Assembly (NCBI GenBank): GCA_030611665.1
Contig: JAUWPI010000004.1
Span: forward strand, 1 to 41,617
DNA from: Candidatus Heimdallarchaeota archaeon
GTDB lineage: Archaea; Asgardarchaeota; Heimdallarchaeia; Heimdallarchaeales; Heimdallarchaeaceae
Length of the DNA: 41,617 bases
Reading direction: 5' to 3'
Made by a program: the position numbers and the translations under genes. Under the pieces are notes generated by a model. It searched no databases and was not told the origin of the DNA. It saw only the letters and a program-made list of their open reading frames with translations. Positions within the stretch are counted from its first letter, which is position 1; each line of letters opens with the position of its first letter. Shown here piece by piece: positions 25,904 to 34,095 of this stretch.

Positions 25904-27274
25904 TTAAGTGGAAATATGTTGAAACGATTGAACTTCTAACCCAATATCTTTTATTTTCTGTTTTGCATTGTCGACTTCGTGAGCATATTGTTGCTCGTCT
26001 CCAGTAAAGATTCCATGGACACCACCGTGATATACATCCTTAACGACTATAAAACCTATACCACACCCTAGTTTTTTGTTGTCACAGTAAGTAGCGTAGA
26101 AATTTTCTTTGTTCAAATCTACGTCCAAGTTAAGTTTAGATGCAACTTTGTTTGGAAGTTGATGACTAACTATTGAATTTGAGCAAAGTGGGCATTTTGT
26201 TGAAAAGAATTTCTTCATACGTTTTTTAGCTTCTCCGAAAATAGATGAGAACCAATAACCTGACGACACTCGTAGAAGTGCATTTACTTCCATGCTCGGA
26301 ATTGTACTTAACAGGTGAAGAGATGCTATTTCCACAGGTTTAGCTACTTGAAGAAGTTGCTTAAAACCTTTAATTGTTGTCTTAATCACTACAGGATTAT
26401 CAAAATTTTTCTCTACAAATTCATTATCCTTTGGTAAATAAGGTTGAAGAAAACTTTTTTTCGGTTCTTTTGTTATAATGTTGAAAAACATTGCATTTGC
26501 AGTTGATGGAAACTTCTTAGTTTTCGTTCCAAAATAGTAAACAGCAAAATCCATTAATTTTGGATGTAGAGTTTCATCTGGCTCATCGACCATGAAAATC
26601 ATCATTTGATTGTTGTTTGTTAAAGTTAAAACCAATGGGGGAAGAGTGGGTTTGGAAAGATATACTGATTTTATTACACCAATTCGTCTAGATGCAAAAA
26701 CCTCTTCAAGTTCCATAACAGCTGTTTTAATATTTTCTGAACCCTCATGTTCTATGGGTTTAGAAACGTCATGCCCTTGAGATTTGAGAGATTCTTCAAA
26801 GTCCATATTCCAAAATTCTTTAATCCAATCCCAGGGTAAGTAAACCACATTTTTCTTCTTGTACCATTCTTTTGATTCTCTAGCATCTCCATCGAAGAAG
26901 TAATATAATGGATGAGTTCGAGATGATTTTTCCATTATGATAATCGGAATAGCAGTCATGCCTTCAAATTTCTCGCAATAAATGGGATCTATTCCAGAAT
27001 TAAAAGAGAGCACACAACTCAATAGTTTAAGAGCAGGTTCTTGAAGTTTCAATTCTATTTGATCTTCTGATCCTCTGAAAGGGTCACTAATTTCTCCACT
27101 ACGTGCTCTGATACATAATAGGAGATCATCTTTGTAAGCACAAATTATGATTCTTTTGTAACTTTGATAGAAATCAACACCTCGCGTATAGATATTGCAA
27201 AGTTCAACTGTGAACCCTTGATCTTGTAGGAACGATTCTACTAGTTTCATGAAATTGGTCTTAAACAAACTCAT
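25904..27274 (-). CDS. Unknown protein with C-terminal zinc-binding-like cysteines
   Basis: A 456-aa soluble protein I do not recognise. The N-terminal about 150 residues have a strand-helix pattern including GFTVELCNIYTRGVDFYQSYKRIIICAYKDD. This is loosely like a restriction-endonuclease-type core (D then K on the next strand) without a clear catalytic set. The middle contains a MIFMVDEPDETLHPKLMDF segment. Near the C-terminus CPLC and a later YCDNKKLGCG make a probable zinc ribbon. It converges on the DUF35 gene with only three bases between the stops, and is separated from the next minus gene by a 127-base AT-rich gap. Confidence 0.5.
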   Translation of the reverse strand: MSLFKTNFMKLVESFLQDQGFTVELCNIYTRGVDFYQSYKRIIICAYKDDLLLCIRARSGEISDPFRGSEDQIELKLQEPALKLLSCVLSFNSGIDPIYCEKFEGMTAIPIIIMEKSSRTHPLYYFFDGDARESKEWYKKKNVVYLPWDWIKEFWNMDFEESLKSQGHDVSKPIEHEGSENIKTAVMELEEVFASRRIGVIKSVYLSKPTLPPLVLTLTNNNQMMIFMVDEPDETLHPKLMDFAVYYFGTKTKKFPSTANAMFFNIITKEPKKSFLQPYLPKDNEFVEKNFDNPVVIKTTIKGFKQLLQVAKPVEIASLHLLSTIPSMEVNALLRVSSGYWFSSIFGEAKKRMKKFFSTKCPLCSNSIVSHQLPNKVASKLNLDVDLNKENFYATYCDNKKLGCGIGFIVVKDVYHGGVHGIFTGDEQQYAHEVDNAKQKIKDIGLEVQSFQHIST

Positions 27275-27401
27275 TATCCAACATCCAATTTAATTAATGA
27301 TAAATTTTCTTATCGTAAAGATATACTTCCAGCATAAATTATTTTCAATATATAATTTATAAATTCAGTTGAAAGATCGAAGAATTTTCAAACAACCATT
27401 A

Positions 27402-27893
27402 TCACTCCAAGGATAACAAAGAAATAAGGTTTTGAACAATTTCAGTGGTATTCGACTCTTCTTCCTTTACATCAACGTCAACAAACTTGCAAACTGTATC
27501 CGGGTGAATTATTGCTATGAATCCTTCATCTGATTTTCTGACTGCAAAAGGATACAATTGGCATGCTAGAGGTTTGAATGAATGAATTTTACATAATAGA
27601 TTTTCATCTAGAAATGCGCATTCCTTTACAAAGGGTTTTTTCTTAAGGATATATGCCTTGACAAAACCTCCTTTGACATTAGTACTAGGAATTAGTACTG
27701 GACTTAAAGATTCTAAAGATTGATCTACCTCAATTTCATTATCCAACAACCTTTGAACATCTTTCTCGGTTACTGGGATATTATTCAAACGACAACAGTC
27801 TGCACATCCTGTGCATATGAAATGGATGTGTTTGATAATAGTGATCTCACCAGCTTCATTTACTTTTGCTATTGGCATACTACTGTAATCCAT
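27402..27893 (-). CDS. YkgJ-like cysteine-cluster protein
   Basis: A metal-binding protein of the YkgJ/FliB-like group. The motif CTGCADCCRLNNIPVTEKDV is followed by KECAFLDENLLCKIHSFKPLACQLYPF, giving the usual cysteine set of the family; the metal may be zinc or an iron-sulfur cluster. The track start (27950) would add a hydrophobic stretch not expected in a cytoplasmic family member. A TTTTTATTA box about 32 bases before ATG 27893 places the transcript start a few bases from this ATG, so leaderless translation from 27893 is preferred. Family members include protein N-methylases and uncharacterised proteins; the substrate is unknown. Confidence 0.7.
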   Translation of the reverse strand: MDYSSMPIAKVNEAGEITIIKHIHFICTGCADCCRLNNIPVTEKDVQRLLDNEIEVDQSLESLSPVLIPSTNVKGGFVKAYILKKKPFVKECAFLDENLLCKIHSFKPLACQLYPFAVRKSDEGFIAIIHPDTVCKFVDVDVKEEESNTTEIVQNLISLLSLE

Positions 27894-28075
27894 TTGATTC
27901 AAGCAAAGAAAAAAAATTGGTAATAAAAAGATTGTCAATTGATATTCCATTAAAGAATTAATCTTTTCACTGTTATTTGGTTTACAAGAGTTTTCAAAGA
28001 GACTTGTGATTTTTTGTCATTACCTATGGTTAATATAACTTTATTCACTAAGTATTGATTAGTTTAGTTTTAACA

Positions 28076-28097
28076 TTGAAACCAAAATAGGTTTCAA
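28076..28097 (+). promoter_or_regulatory. Leader hairpin before the small helical gene
   Basis: TTGAAACC and GGTTTCAA are perfect 8-base arms around AAAATA, followed by ATTTTTT. The stem lies between a TTAATATAAC TATA-like box (28030s) and the start codon at 28116, so it would be in the 5' leader. The stem plus U run has the form of an attenuator. Confidence 0.4.
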
Positions 28098-28115
28098 ATT
28101 TTTTAAGTGATAGAA

Positions 28116-28526
28116 ATGGACGAAATGGATGATATTATTAAAATGCTCGCAGACGCACCTGAAGAGCAAAGAAAAAGCATGTTGACTCAAAGACTTAAAA
28201 TGATAGCAGGTCAACCTGATGAACAAAGAGTGAAATCTGTTGCAGGTTTAGTATCTTCAATCTCGAAATTGAAAGATAAAAAGATGAAGGGTTTTATCAA
28301 AGCTAGAACTAATTTACTCAACTCTTTTCCCGATGAAGAAGGAAATGCAATAATGGTTGCTAGAATTAAAGCTTCTAAACTACTAGATGAAAAAGTTAAC
28401 AAAGCAGATTTGATGGCTACAATTGAAGCGACAAAAGAATGGCCTGGAGATAAACAGAAAATGTTCATGGAGAACCTTAAGCAAATCTTTGCAAAGTTAG
28501 GTATGCAAATGCCTGAGTTCAAATAG
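28116..28526 (+). CDS. Small all-helical protein, unknown
   Basis: A 136-aa, Lys/Met-rich protein with no membrane segment or cysteines; all of it is predicted helical from the residue pattern (DEMDDIIKMLADAPEEQRKSML, KLKDKKMKGFIKARTNLL). Two similar half-units may be present, each with a short helix-turn around PDEQR/PDEE. No family recognised. ATG 28116 was chosen over GTG 28107, with GTGAT just upstream. It is flanked by a leader hairpin and a terminator hairpin and looks like a single-gene unit. Confidence 0.55.
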   Translation: MDEMDDIIKMLADAPEEQRKSMLTQRLKMIAGQPDEQRVKSVAGLVSSISKLKDKKMKGFIKARTNLLNSFPDEEGNAIMVARIKASKLLDEKVNKADLMATIEATKEWPGDKQKMFMENLKQIFAKLGMQMPEFK

Positions 28527-28558
28527 GAAACAAATTCTGTTTCTTATTTCTTTTATGT
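28527..28558 (+). terminator. Hairpin-plus-T-tract terminator
   Basis: Directly after the stop, GAAACA and TGTTTC pair around AATTC, followed by TTATTTCTTTTATGTTTT. This ends the small helical gene. Confidence 0.55.
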
Positions 28559-28611
28559 TTTAAATTTAGTAAATCTTAAAAATAAATAATTAAGGGAAGT
28601 ATATTATAGTG

Positions 28612-30102
28612 ATGGATAATTTAATTAAACGGTATAAAGAAATCTTATTCTTTGGTTCTTTTCTAGTTCTAACATCATTAGGATTAGGCATATACCGCAC
28701 AATAAATGAAGCAACGATACAGTTAACTGTAACAGAGATAGTTTTATCTCGATTTCTAGAGATTATACCTCTATTAGGACTTGGTTTCCTTAAATTGGGA
28801 ATCGGTTTTGCAATTGCTAGTATTGTTAAAAGATTGAAAGATACAAGAAAACAAGCATCAGAAAGTTTTGAAAAGGCAGGTATTATAGGAGAAGAAATTA
28901 AACAGCCCTTCTATGCCCGATATTTTGTACACTTTCTTGTAACTGGTATTTTGATAGAATTATTAGCAATTTTAGTTATGATTGCATGGATTGTTGTTGG
29001 TATTTATGGCAATGAAGTTGCAAGTGAAATACTTCATATTTTAGCTGTTCCTCTCGAAGGAGTAGGAGTAGCGCTATTAATTGGTGGAATTGCCTTTGGT
29101 CTAGCAACCATTGTGCTAAATCTTGGTACTCAAGTAACACTCCTACCTAAACGTTTGAGAAAACTTGTTAAGAAAAATAAGGAAGTAGAGGAGCTTAAAT
29201 TGCGAGAAATGTTACCTAGATGGAACATTGGATTGACAATGCTTGGAATAATTTTCTCTGCATCAGGATTTTTCCCATTCGCCATTATAAGAGCTAGTTA
29301 CTATGGTTCTATGGGAATTGCTGAACCTGTTCCTTTTGCATTAATATGGGACACAATAATCTTTGTTGGTATAGCAATAATGTTATTCTCGATTACTTTT
29401 TGGCTATTGAAAATCATAGTATGGTTAAGAGCACAAAGAAGTGATTTGGGAAAAACAGTTAGTGAACTAACAGGAAAGAAAGTTGATCCTATTGAAAATG
29501 AATTGAAGATTACCAAGATGGTGCCTCGTTTTGCTTACATAGGCCTTATTTGGATGCTGATTTTCTTCTTTGTATTGGCTTTGATAAATTCACAGATTCC
29601 TTCAGTTATGGGTCAGTTAATAAAACCTGGAAGAACGATAAGCTTAGCAATATTATTCACTGGTATTGGTTTAGCATTGCTGACAATTGTAATCAATCTC
29701 AAGCTTACTGCTTTTATGTTACCTGAATCTTTTTCTAAAATTGTTACTGTTATCAAAGGAGAGAAAATTGAAGAGAATGTAACTTCTATGTCAATAAGTA
29801 AACCACTACAATTAGCCCCATTAAAACTGTTTTGGGGCATTCTAATTGGAGGTTTAATCACCTTATCTGGAACCTTACCATTTGCCATTTTAAGAATGAT
29901 TAATACCACACAAGGCAATATTCAGATGGCAGATACTTTTGAGCATATCATAGAACCTTGGGTTTCTACAGGTATTGGTGTGATTTTCTTGATGATAGGA
30001 TTATTTTTCAGTACTGTAGTTGGATTCGTTAATGCAAGAAAAGCTATAATTACAGAGGGTGTGGAATCCTGTGTATATTACGCCATAGAGGAGAAAAAAT
30101 AA
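28612..30102 (+). CDS. Membrane protein built from about five repeats, unknown
   Basis: A 496-aa integral membrane protein with about ten helices. It appears to consist of five tandem units of about 95-100 residues, each with two helices followed by a charged cytoplasmic stretch. The similarity is visible in second-helix ends such as GIAFGLATIVLNLGTQVTLLP and GIGLALLTIVINLKLTAFMLP, and in first helices GFFPFAIIRASY and GTLPFAILRMIN. No transporter motif is recognised. ATG 28612 follows GTG; the upstream GGGAAG is a weak Shine-Dalgarno. A T-rich tract follows the stop. Function unknown; a channel or a structural membrane role are both possible. Confidence 0.6.
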   Translation: MDNLIKRYKEILFFGSFLVLTSLGLGIYRTINEATIQLTVTEIVLSRFLEIIPLLGLGFLKLGIGFAIASIVKRLKDTRKQASESFEKAGIIGEEIKQPFYARYFVHFLVTGILIELLAILVMIAWIVVGIYGNEVASEILHILAVPLEGVGVALLIGGIAFGLATIVLNLGTQVTLLPKRLRKLVKKNKEVEELKLREMLPRWNIGLTMLGIIFSASGFFPFAIIRASYYGSMGIAEPVPFALIWDTIIFVGIAIMLFSITFWLLKIIVWLRAQRSDLGKTVSELTGKKVDPIENELKITKMVPRFAYIGLIWMLIFFFVLALINSQIPSVMGQLIKPGRTISLAILFTGIGLALLTIVINLKLTAFMLPESFSKIVTVIKGEKIEENVTSMSISKPLQLAPLKLFWGILIGGLITLSGTLPFAILRMINTTQGNIQMADTFEHIIEPWVSTGIGVIFLMIGLFFSTVVGFVNARKAIITEGVESCVYYAIEEKK

Positions 30103-30141
30103 TCTCCTATTTTTTGTTTTTTTGTTTATTTGTTTTCAACA
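30103..30141 (+). terminator. T-rich terminator
   Basis: The stop is followed by TCTCCTATTTTTTGTTTTTTTGTTTATTTG, a strong U-run series typical of archaeal factor-independent termination. Confidence 0.6.
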
Positions 30142-30143
30142 AA

Positions 30144-30150
30144 TTTATAT
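30144..30150 (+). promoter_or_regulatory. TATA box for the rhomboid gene (leaderless transcript)
   Basis: TTTATAT is centred about 26 bases before ATG 30173 and there is no Shine-Dalgarno, so transcription should begin at or next to the start codon. Confidence 0.5.
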
Positions 30151-30172
30151 TACTATCATATTCAGTTAGAGC

Positions 30173-30835
30173 ATGGATGAAGAAGATAGGAACTTTACTT
30201 TTGCATCTTTCTGGAAAACAAATCTTCCAACTAGAAATATCTTCTTGATAATTATGGTTGTTTACATCATCCTATCAGTTTTAAATTTAGTCTTCACTCC
30301 TATAAATAATTTAACAGATCTATTCACAATTCCCACTTGGCTTCTTTCTTTAGTTGGACAAGATAACGGGAGAGTTTATGCTGGGCACGTTTACTTGATC
30401 ATCACTTCGGTTTTTGTCCATACAAGTATTTTGCATTTTCTCTCAAATAGTCTTTTTCTTTTCATATATGGATTAAGGGCTGAGGAACGATTTTTTTCGT
30501 GGCAATATTATTTAATTTTCTTAGGTTCAGGAATTCTAGGCGGAATTATAACTTTAGCTCTTGGCGAAAATGTGATTAGTGCAGGTGCTAGTGGTGGAAT
30601 ATTTGGTTTGTTAGGAGCAAACTTAGTTCTAGCGTACCAAGAAGAAAAGAAGAAAGCCCTTTGGGTGTATTTGGGTATGGGAGCCATATTTCTAGTATTT
30701 TCAGTAGGAATTAATGTAAATATGATAGCTCATACAATTGGTCTCATAACTGGAATATTATTTCCATTTATTTTTAAGAAAAGAAAACCCTTACTCCATG
30801 TAAGTGAAGAAAATCTTGAAAATGGATTTGAATAA
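30173..30835 (+). CDS. Rhomboid-family intramembrane serine protease
   Basis: A six- to seven-helix rhomboid. Key motifs are present: HFLSNSLFLF (the HxxxN-type motif), GLRAEERFFSWQYYL in loop 1, the catalytic Ser in SAGASGGIFGLLGA and the catalytic His in IAHTIGLITG. It would cleave membrane-anchored substrates within or near the bilayer. Several single-pass C-terminally anchored proteins are encoded in this window (the zinc peptidase, the MMPL partner, the subtilase) and would be possible substrates, but this is speculative. The transcript appears leaderless. Confidence 0.9.
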   Translation: MDEEDRNFTFASFWKTNLPTRNIFLIIMVVYIILSVLNLVFTPINNLTDLFTIPTWLLSLVGQDNGRVYAGHVYLIITSVFVHTSILHFLSNSLFLFIYGLRAEERFFSWQYYLIFLGSGILGGIITLALGENVISAGASGGIFGLLGANLVLAYQEEKKKALWVYLGMGAIFLVFSVGINVNMIAHTIGLITGILFPFIFKKRKPLLHVSEENLENGFE

Positions 30836-30841
30836 ACTATT

Positions 30842-31525
30842 TCATTTACTAAAATAGTCAATTAATTTCGAGTTGGCAAATTCTTTTTTTAATTTCTTTG
30901 CGGTTTCCCACGATTCTCTTACAAATGGAGGAAATTTCTTGTGTTGTGAATAATATTTTGTCAGAAAACTCTTTGTTTTTGGGTCTGCTGGATATCCAGA
31001 ACCTATATCTTCACTCATTTTTAAGTTCAAAGATTCAATTTCACGATCCCTCTCTACCTTAGCGATTATTGAAGCTGCTGAGACTACTGGAAAAAATTCA
31101 TCTGCTTTATGTTTTGAGACAATTTTTGCCTTAGGGAACTCTTTTTCAAAAACGAGTCCGAATCTTTTCTCATTAACATCCGCAGCATCAATATAAACCG
31201 CTTCAAGTTCTTGTTTTACTTCTTTGGTAAGTTTGAGCATAATTTGTTGTTCAATAATGTTCAAAGAGAAACTTTTCCGTAATTCATCGATTTCTGCAGG
31301 AGATAAGTGTTTAATTTTAATATCAGCTGCGATCTTCTTTAATTTAGGATAGAGAGTTTCTCTCTGATTTTTAGATAATAATTTGGAATCTTTAGCTCCC
31401 ATTTTCTTTAAATTTTGTTGTTTTTCATATTCTATCACATAAACACAAATCACAAGTGGTCCAATAACAGGACCTCTTCCAGCTTCATCTATTCCAACAA
31501 TATATCTCTTTGAATCTTTTGAAAT
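30842..31525 (-). CDS. rnhB: Ribonuclease HII, with an ATT start
   Basis: Removes RNA from RNA-DNA hybrids and single ribonucleotides in DNA. The track ORF (ATG 31453, 203 aa) lacks the essential N-terminus. Reading upstream in the same frame restores YIVGIDEAGRGPVIGPLV, including the first catalytic Asp-Glu. Other motifs are GAKDSKLLSK, VYIDAADVNEKRF and PVVSAASIIAKVERDREI. No ATG, GTG or TTG exists between the in-frame TAG and this motif. ATT 31525 has GGTGAT upstream at 4-base spacing and is the best start; ATT 31501 is another possibility. A base error that destroyed an ATG is the alternative explanation. It follows Trm1 by 19 bases on the same strand. Confidence 0.85.
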   Translation of the reverse strand: MSKDSKRYIVGIDEAGRGPVIGPLVICVYVIEYEKQQNLKKMGAKDSKLLSKNQRETLYPKLKKIAADIKIKHLSPAEIDELRKSFSLNIIEQQIMLKLTKEVKQELEAVYIDAADVNEKRFGLVFEKEFPKAKIVSKHKADEFFPVVSAASIIAKVERDREIESLNLKMSEDIGSGYPADPKTKSFLTKYYSQHKKFPPFVRESWETAKKLKKEFANSKLIDYFSK

Positions 31526-31544
31526 CTAAATCACCTTTTTACAT

Positions 31545-32726
31545 CTAATATTGCTTTATTACATTTACTATTTCATCGTATGATGCATCTGTTTTTAGTC
31601 CTTGAGGATCAAATATAGTTCTAGAAACTAGAAATCCCTTAGATCTTAATGAATCAATGATTTGGTTTAATGATATCCCTTCTTTCTTACAGAAACGGAG
31701 AATAAACGGAATATAGTAAAAGAAAGGAGGGGATTCAATTTCATCCAAGATTAAACTTAATACTTTCTCAATCTTCTTCTCAAGATGTAATGTAAACTGT
31801 CCAATATCCTTTTTCATTTGTTTAATAAACTCAACTTCATAGAGATTCCCTAGCCATAACGGTCCTGCTTTTTCTAACTTTTCTGAACAGTTAGTGCATG
31901 AAGTGTCCACTAAATCTTTGGATAATTCTACTGTTTCTAGAAAGGAACATTTCTTACAGAAATATACAAAACCCAGTTTTTTGTGCTGCTGGTTAGCAAC
32001 TTCCTTACTGTCTTTTACCTTAACTTTAACTCTTAGAAAATGTTCATGATTGTAACAAAGAATAGGTTCCACTGCCAAACCTAATCTCCCAGCACTAATT
32101 ATAATATTATAAATCAAAATTCGTAATGCTACTTCGTGGCAAAGAAAATGTCGAGTTGGTATGGCATTGTAGATTCTAATACATGATTCTGGGAATTTAC
32201 CACATAATACCTGTAAATCTGTTGCTGTTGCAAAAAGATATCCTTCATTTATTCGTAAAGCTCTAAGTGATTCTTCTATATACTCAATTGGTGATCCAAA
32301 AGGATCCAAATCAATAATATGAGTAGTATCTTTCTTCTTTGGCAAGGAATCAAGAATATTGATTGCATTCGAGTGTTTAATTTCCATTTTTTCATCAAAT
32401 TTCAAGTTATTTGAGTTCCGTGTAATAATATTTACAGCTATAGGATTAATATCTCCAGCAACAACTTTTTCAACAGAATCTTGAGGTAATTCATTTATGA
32501 TTCGGTAGCTTCGAATACCTGTTCCTGCAAAGGGATCTAGGAAACAAATTCTTTTCATTTCTCTTTTAATGATTGAAGATAGAGACAGCAGTGTGAGATC
32601 TCTATTGAGAACCATTTTTGGATTATAGAAAACTGAAGCGTCATAGATTCGATTTGCATCTTTGTATATTGAAAAAGTAGTACTACCCTCTGTTACTTCT
32701 TCCCACATATCTTCAGAAATTTCCAT
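31545..32726 (-). CDS. trm1: tRNA (guanine26-N2)-dimethyltransferase Trm1
   Basis: Methylates G26 of tRNA using S-adenosylmethionine. The Rossmann fold begins with DPFAGTGIRSYRI, then VVAGDINPIAV and HIIDLDPFGSPIEYIEESL (the catalytic DPFG). The family segment ATDLQVLCGKFPESCI follows. The C-terminal domain has GPLWLGNLYE and four zinc-ligand-like cysteines (CKKC ... CTNC), as in archaeal Trm1. ATG 32726 is preceded by AGGAG. It sits 11 bases after the FtsJ-like gene, forming an RNA-modification operon with RNase HII. Confidence 0.93.
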   Translation of the reverse strand: MEISEDMWEEVTEGSTTFSIYKDANRIYDASVFYNPKMVLNRDLTLLSLSSIIKREMKRICFLDPFAGTGIRSYRIINELPQDSVEKVVAGDINPIAVNIITRNSNNLKFDEKMEIKHSNAINILDSLPKKKDTTHIIDLDPFGSPIEYIEESLRALRINEGYLFATATDLQVLCGKFPESCIRIYNAIPTRHFLCHEVALRILIYNIIISAGRLGLAVEPILCYNHEHFLRVKVKVKDSKEVANQQHKKLGFVYFCKKCSFLETVELSKDLVDTSCTNCSEKLEKAGPLWLGNLYEVEFIKQMKKDIGQFTLHLEKKIEKVLSLILDEIESPPFFYYIPFILRFCKKEGISLNQIIDSLRSKGFLVSRTIFDPQGLKTDASYDEIVNVIKQY

Positions 32727-32737
32727 ATTGACTTCTC

Positions 32738-33349
32738 CTAATTCGTAGTTTCTTTAGAGGAATCTTTACTTATACTATATTTTAATCCTATTACATAGAT
32801 TTCTGCGCTTTTCTTTCTAGACGCTGCTGGCTTATACAATTTTGTTGTCTCAAAATGCTTCTTCATCTCCTTTATGAAATCTTGTAATTCAGTTCCTTGA
32901 AACAGTTTACAAATGAAAAAACCATTGTCTTTGATTAATTCTTGAGTTAGTGCTAAAGCTCTTCTCGCTAATGATATCTGAATAGCATGATCTCTGCTAA
33001 AATCGCCAGTTATGTTAGGTGAACAATCTGATATTAATCCATCAGTCTTTCCATAAGTTTCCAAAACAATAATGGGAAGATTCCGATTTAGAATATCTTT
33101 ATTCAAAATTTCAACGTTTTTTTCTTTGAATGGTGAAATATATGACTTATCAATCGCAATCACCTTACCATTCCCACCAACAAGATGAGAGGCAACCTGT
33201 GACCACCCACCAGGTGAAGCACCTAAATCTATTATGATTTGACCCTTACGAAAAACACTGAACTTATTGTTAATTTGTAGTAATTTGAAAGAAGCTCTTG
33301 ACCTATAGCCTTTAATTCTTGCTTGTTGGTAATAGAAATCTTCTCTCAC
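32738..33349 (-). CDS. FtsJ/RlmE-family RNA 2'-O-methyltransferase
   Basis: An SAM-dependent ribose methyltransferase of the RrmJ fold. The start region has RSRASFKLLQI with the first catalytic Lys; IIDLGASPGGWSQVASHLVG is the SAM site. The Asp in GLISDCSPNITG, the Lys in FFICKLFQG and the Glu in KSAEIYVIG complete the K-D-K-E set. Archaeal members are thought to methylate 23S rRNA, or the tRNA anticodon loop in the Trm7-like branch; the sequence does not let me choose. The start is GTG 33349 with GTGAT upstream. It is followed closely by Trm1. Confidence 0.9.
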   Translation of the reverse strand: MREDFYYQQARIKGYRSRASFKLLQINNKFSVFRKGQIIIDLGASPGGWSQVASHLVGGNGKVIAIDKSYISPFKEKNVEILNKDILNRNLPIIVLETYGKTDGLISDCSPNITGDFSRDHAIQISLARRALALTQELIKDNGFFICKLFQGTELQDFIKEMKKHFETTKLYKPAASRKKSAEIYVIGLKYSISKDSSKETTN

Positions 33350-33390
33350 AATATCACGTTATTCAATTTTAAGAACAATAAAAAATGATA

Positions 33391-33411
33391 TTGATAAGAT
33401 TTGCTTATCAA
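33391..33411 (-). terminator. Hairpin terminator between the TFE-beta-like and FtsJ genes
   Basis: TTGATAAG and CTTATCAA pair perfectly around a 5-base loop. On the minus strand the stem is followed by TATCATTTTTTATTG, ending the TFE-beta-like transcript just before the FtsJ-like gene. Confidence 0.45.
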
Positions 33412-33419
33412 GAAAAAAA

Positions 33420-33881
33420 TTATTTCATTGGAACACGTATTTTTTCATCTTCATCTAAAATATCAAATTCCACGAATTTAAATGGTCTAATTTTGTCTGT
33501 TCCATCTTCTTCCATAAACCATTCGTTGAATGATTTACACGAAACAGGATTAACTGGATTATTTATTCCACATTCTTCAATTCTGTCACAAGTAAAACAT
33601 GAACATGTCAACGTTAACCAGCCAGTTTCTTCCTTCTTTGGAATTGTTAATACATAGTCCTTGACATTTCCAATTTTTATTGGAATTTTTAGTATCTTAT
33701 TTGAATATAGTAATTCATCAATCTTATGTTTGATTGATTCATGTTGACCTAATAGATCAAGCACTTCTCTAAATAGTAACTGCTTGTTCGATGTACGATC
33801 TATCAGTTCTATAATTTCATCCCCCAATGCACTGCTATAGTTCCTTACAATCTTTATCCTCTGTGTCGGGATCATTTTCAT
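33420..33881 (-). CDS. TFE-beta-like transcription factor (Rpc34/hRPC39 family)
   Basis: A small basal-transcription protein. An N-terminal winged helix (about residues 18-75) is followed by a cysteine cluster CFTCDRIEECGINNPVNPVSC and FNEWF. The spacing C-x2-C-x5-C-x10-C followed by an aromatic-Trp end is the signature of the cubane 4Fe-4S domain of archaeal TFE-beta and eukaryotic RPC39. TFE-beta partners TFE-alpha to open promoter DNA. At 153 residues it is compact, as archaeal forms are. Starts ATG 33881 and ATG 33875 are both possible; GGTG lies upstream. The neighbouring Gar1-SRP19-S8e genes support a core-information role. Confidence 0.75.
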   Translation of the reverse strand: MKMIPTQRIKIVRNYSSALGDEIIELIDRTSNKQLLFREVLDLLGQHESIKHKIDELLYSNKILKIPIKIGNVKDYVLTIPKKEETGWLTLTCSCFTCDRIEECGINNPVNPVSCKSFNEWFMEEDGTDKIRPFKFVEFDILDEDEKIRVPMK

Positions 33882-34026
33882 CACACCATATTACAAATAT
33901 CGAATCTTTTCTCTCATGTTTTCTAAACATAATAGCCCAAATTCAAACTGTAAATCTTCAAATAATACATTCCCTTTTACCCTATTTAAGTGTTGATACG
34001 GTTTGAAAAAAATTTTAATCGAGATT

Positions 34027-34056
34027 GAATAATAACAATAAAAAAATGTTAAAAAT
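34027..34056 (-). terminator. T-rich terminator after the S8e-SRP19-Gar1 operon
   Basis: On the minus strand about 40 bases past the Gar1 stop the sequence reads TTTTTAACATTTTTTTATTG. The rest of the 211-base gap carries a CTTAAATAGG TATA-like box for the TFE-beta-like gene and two very short ORFs, but nothing else I can assign. Confidence 0.45.
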
Positions 34057-34095
34057 CTACCCGACATAAACCACAGAATATATGTTTAAAGAAAG

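Noticed and set aside
30842-31453. RNase HII as the 203-aa track ORF
   Set aside because: It lacks GIDEAGRG, which is encoded in frame just upstream; a truncated or broken gene is less likely than a non-standard start.
32975-33240. Antisense ORFs and short overlapping track ORFs throughout
   Set aside because: The remaining short track ORFs lie opposite or within well-supported genes and show no recognisable domain or promoter of their own.
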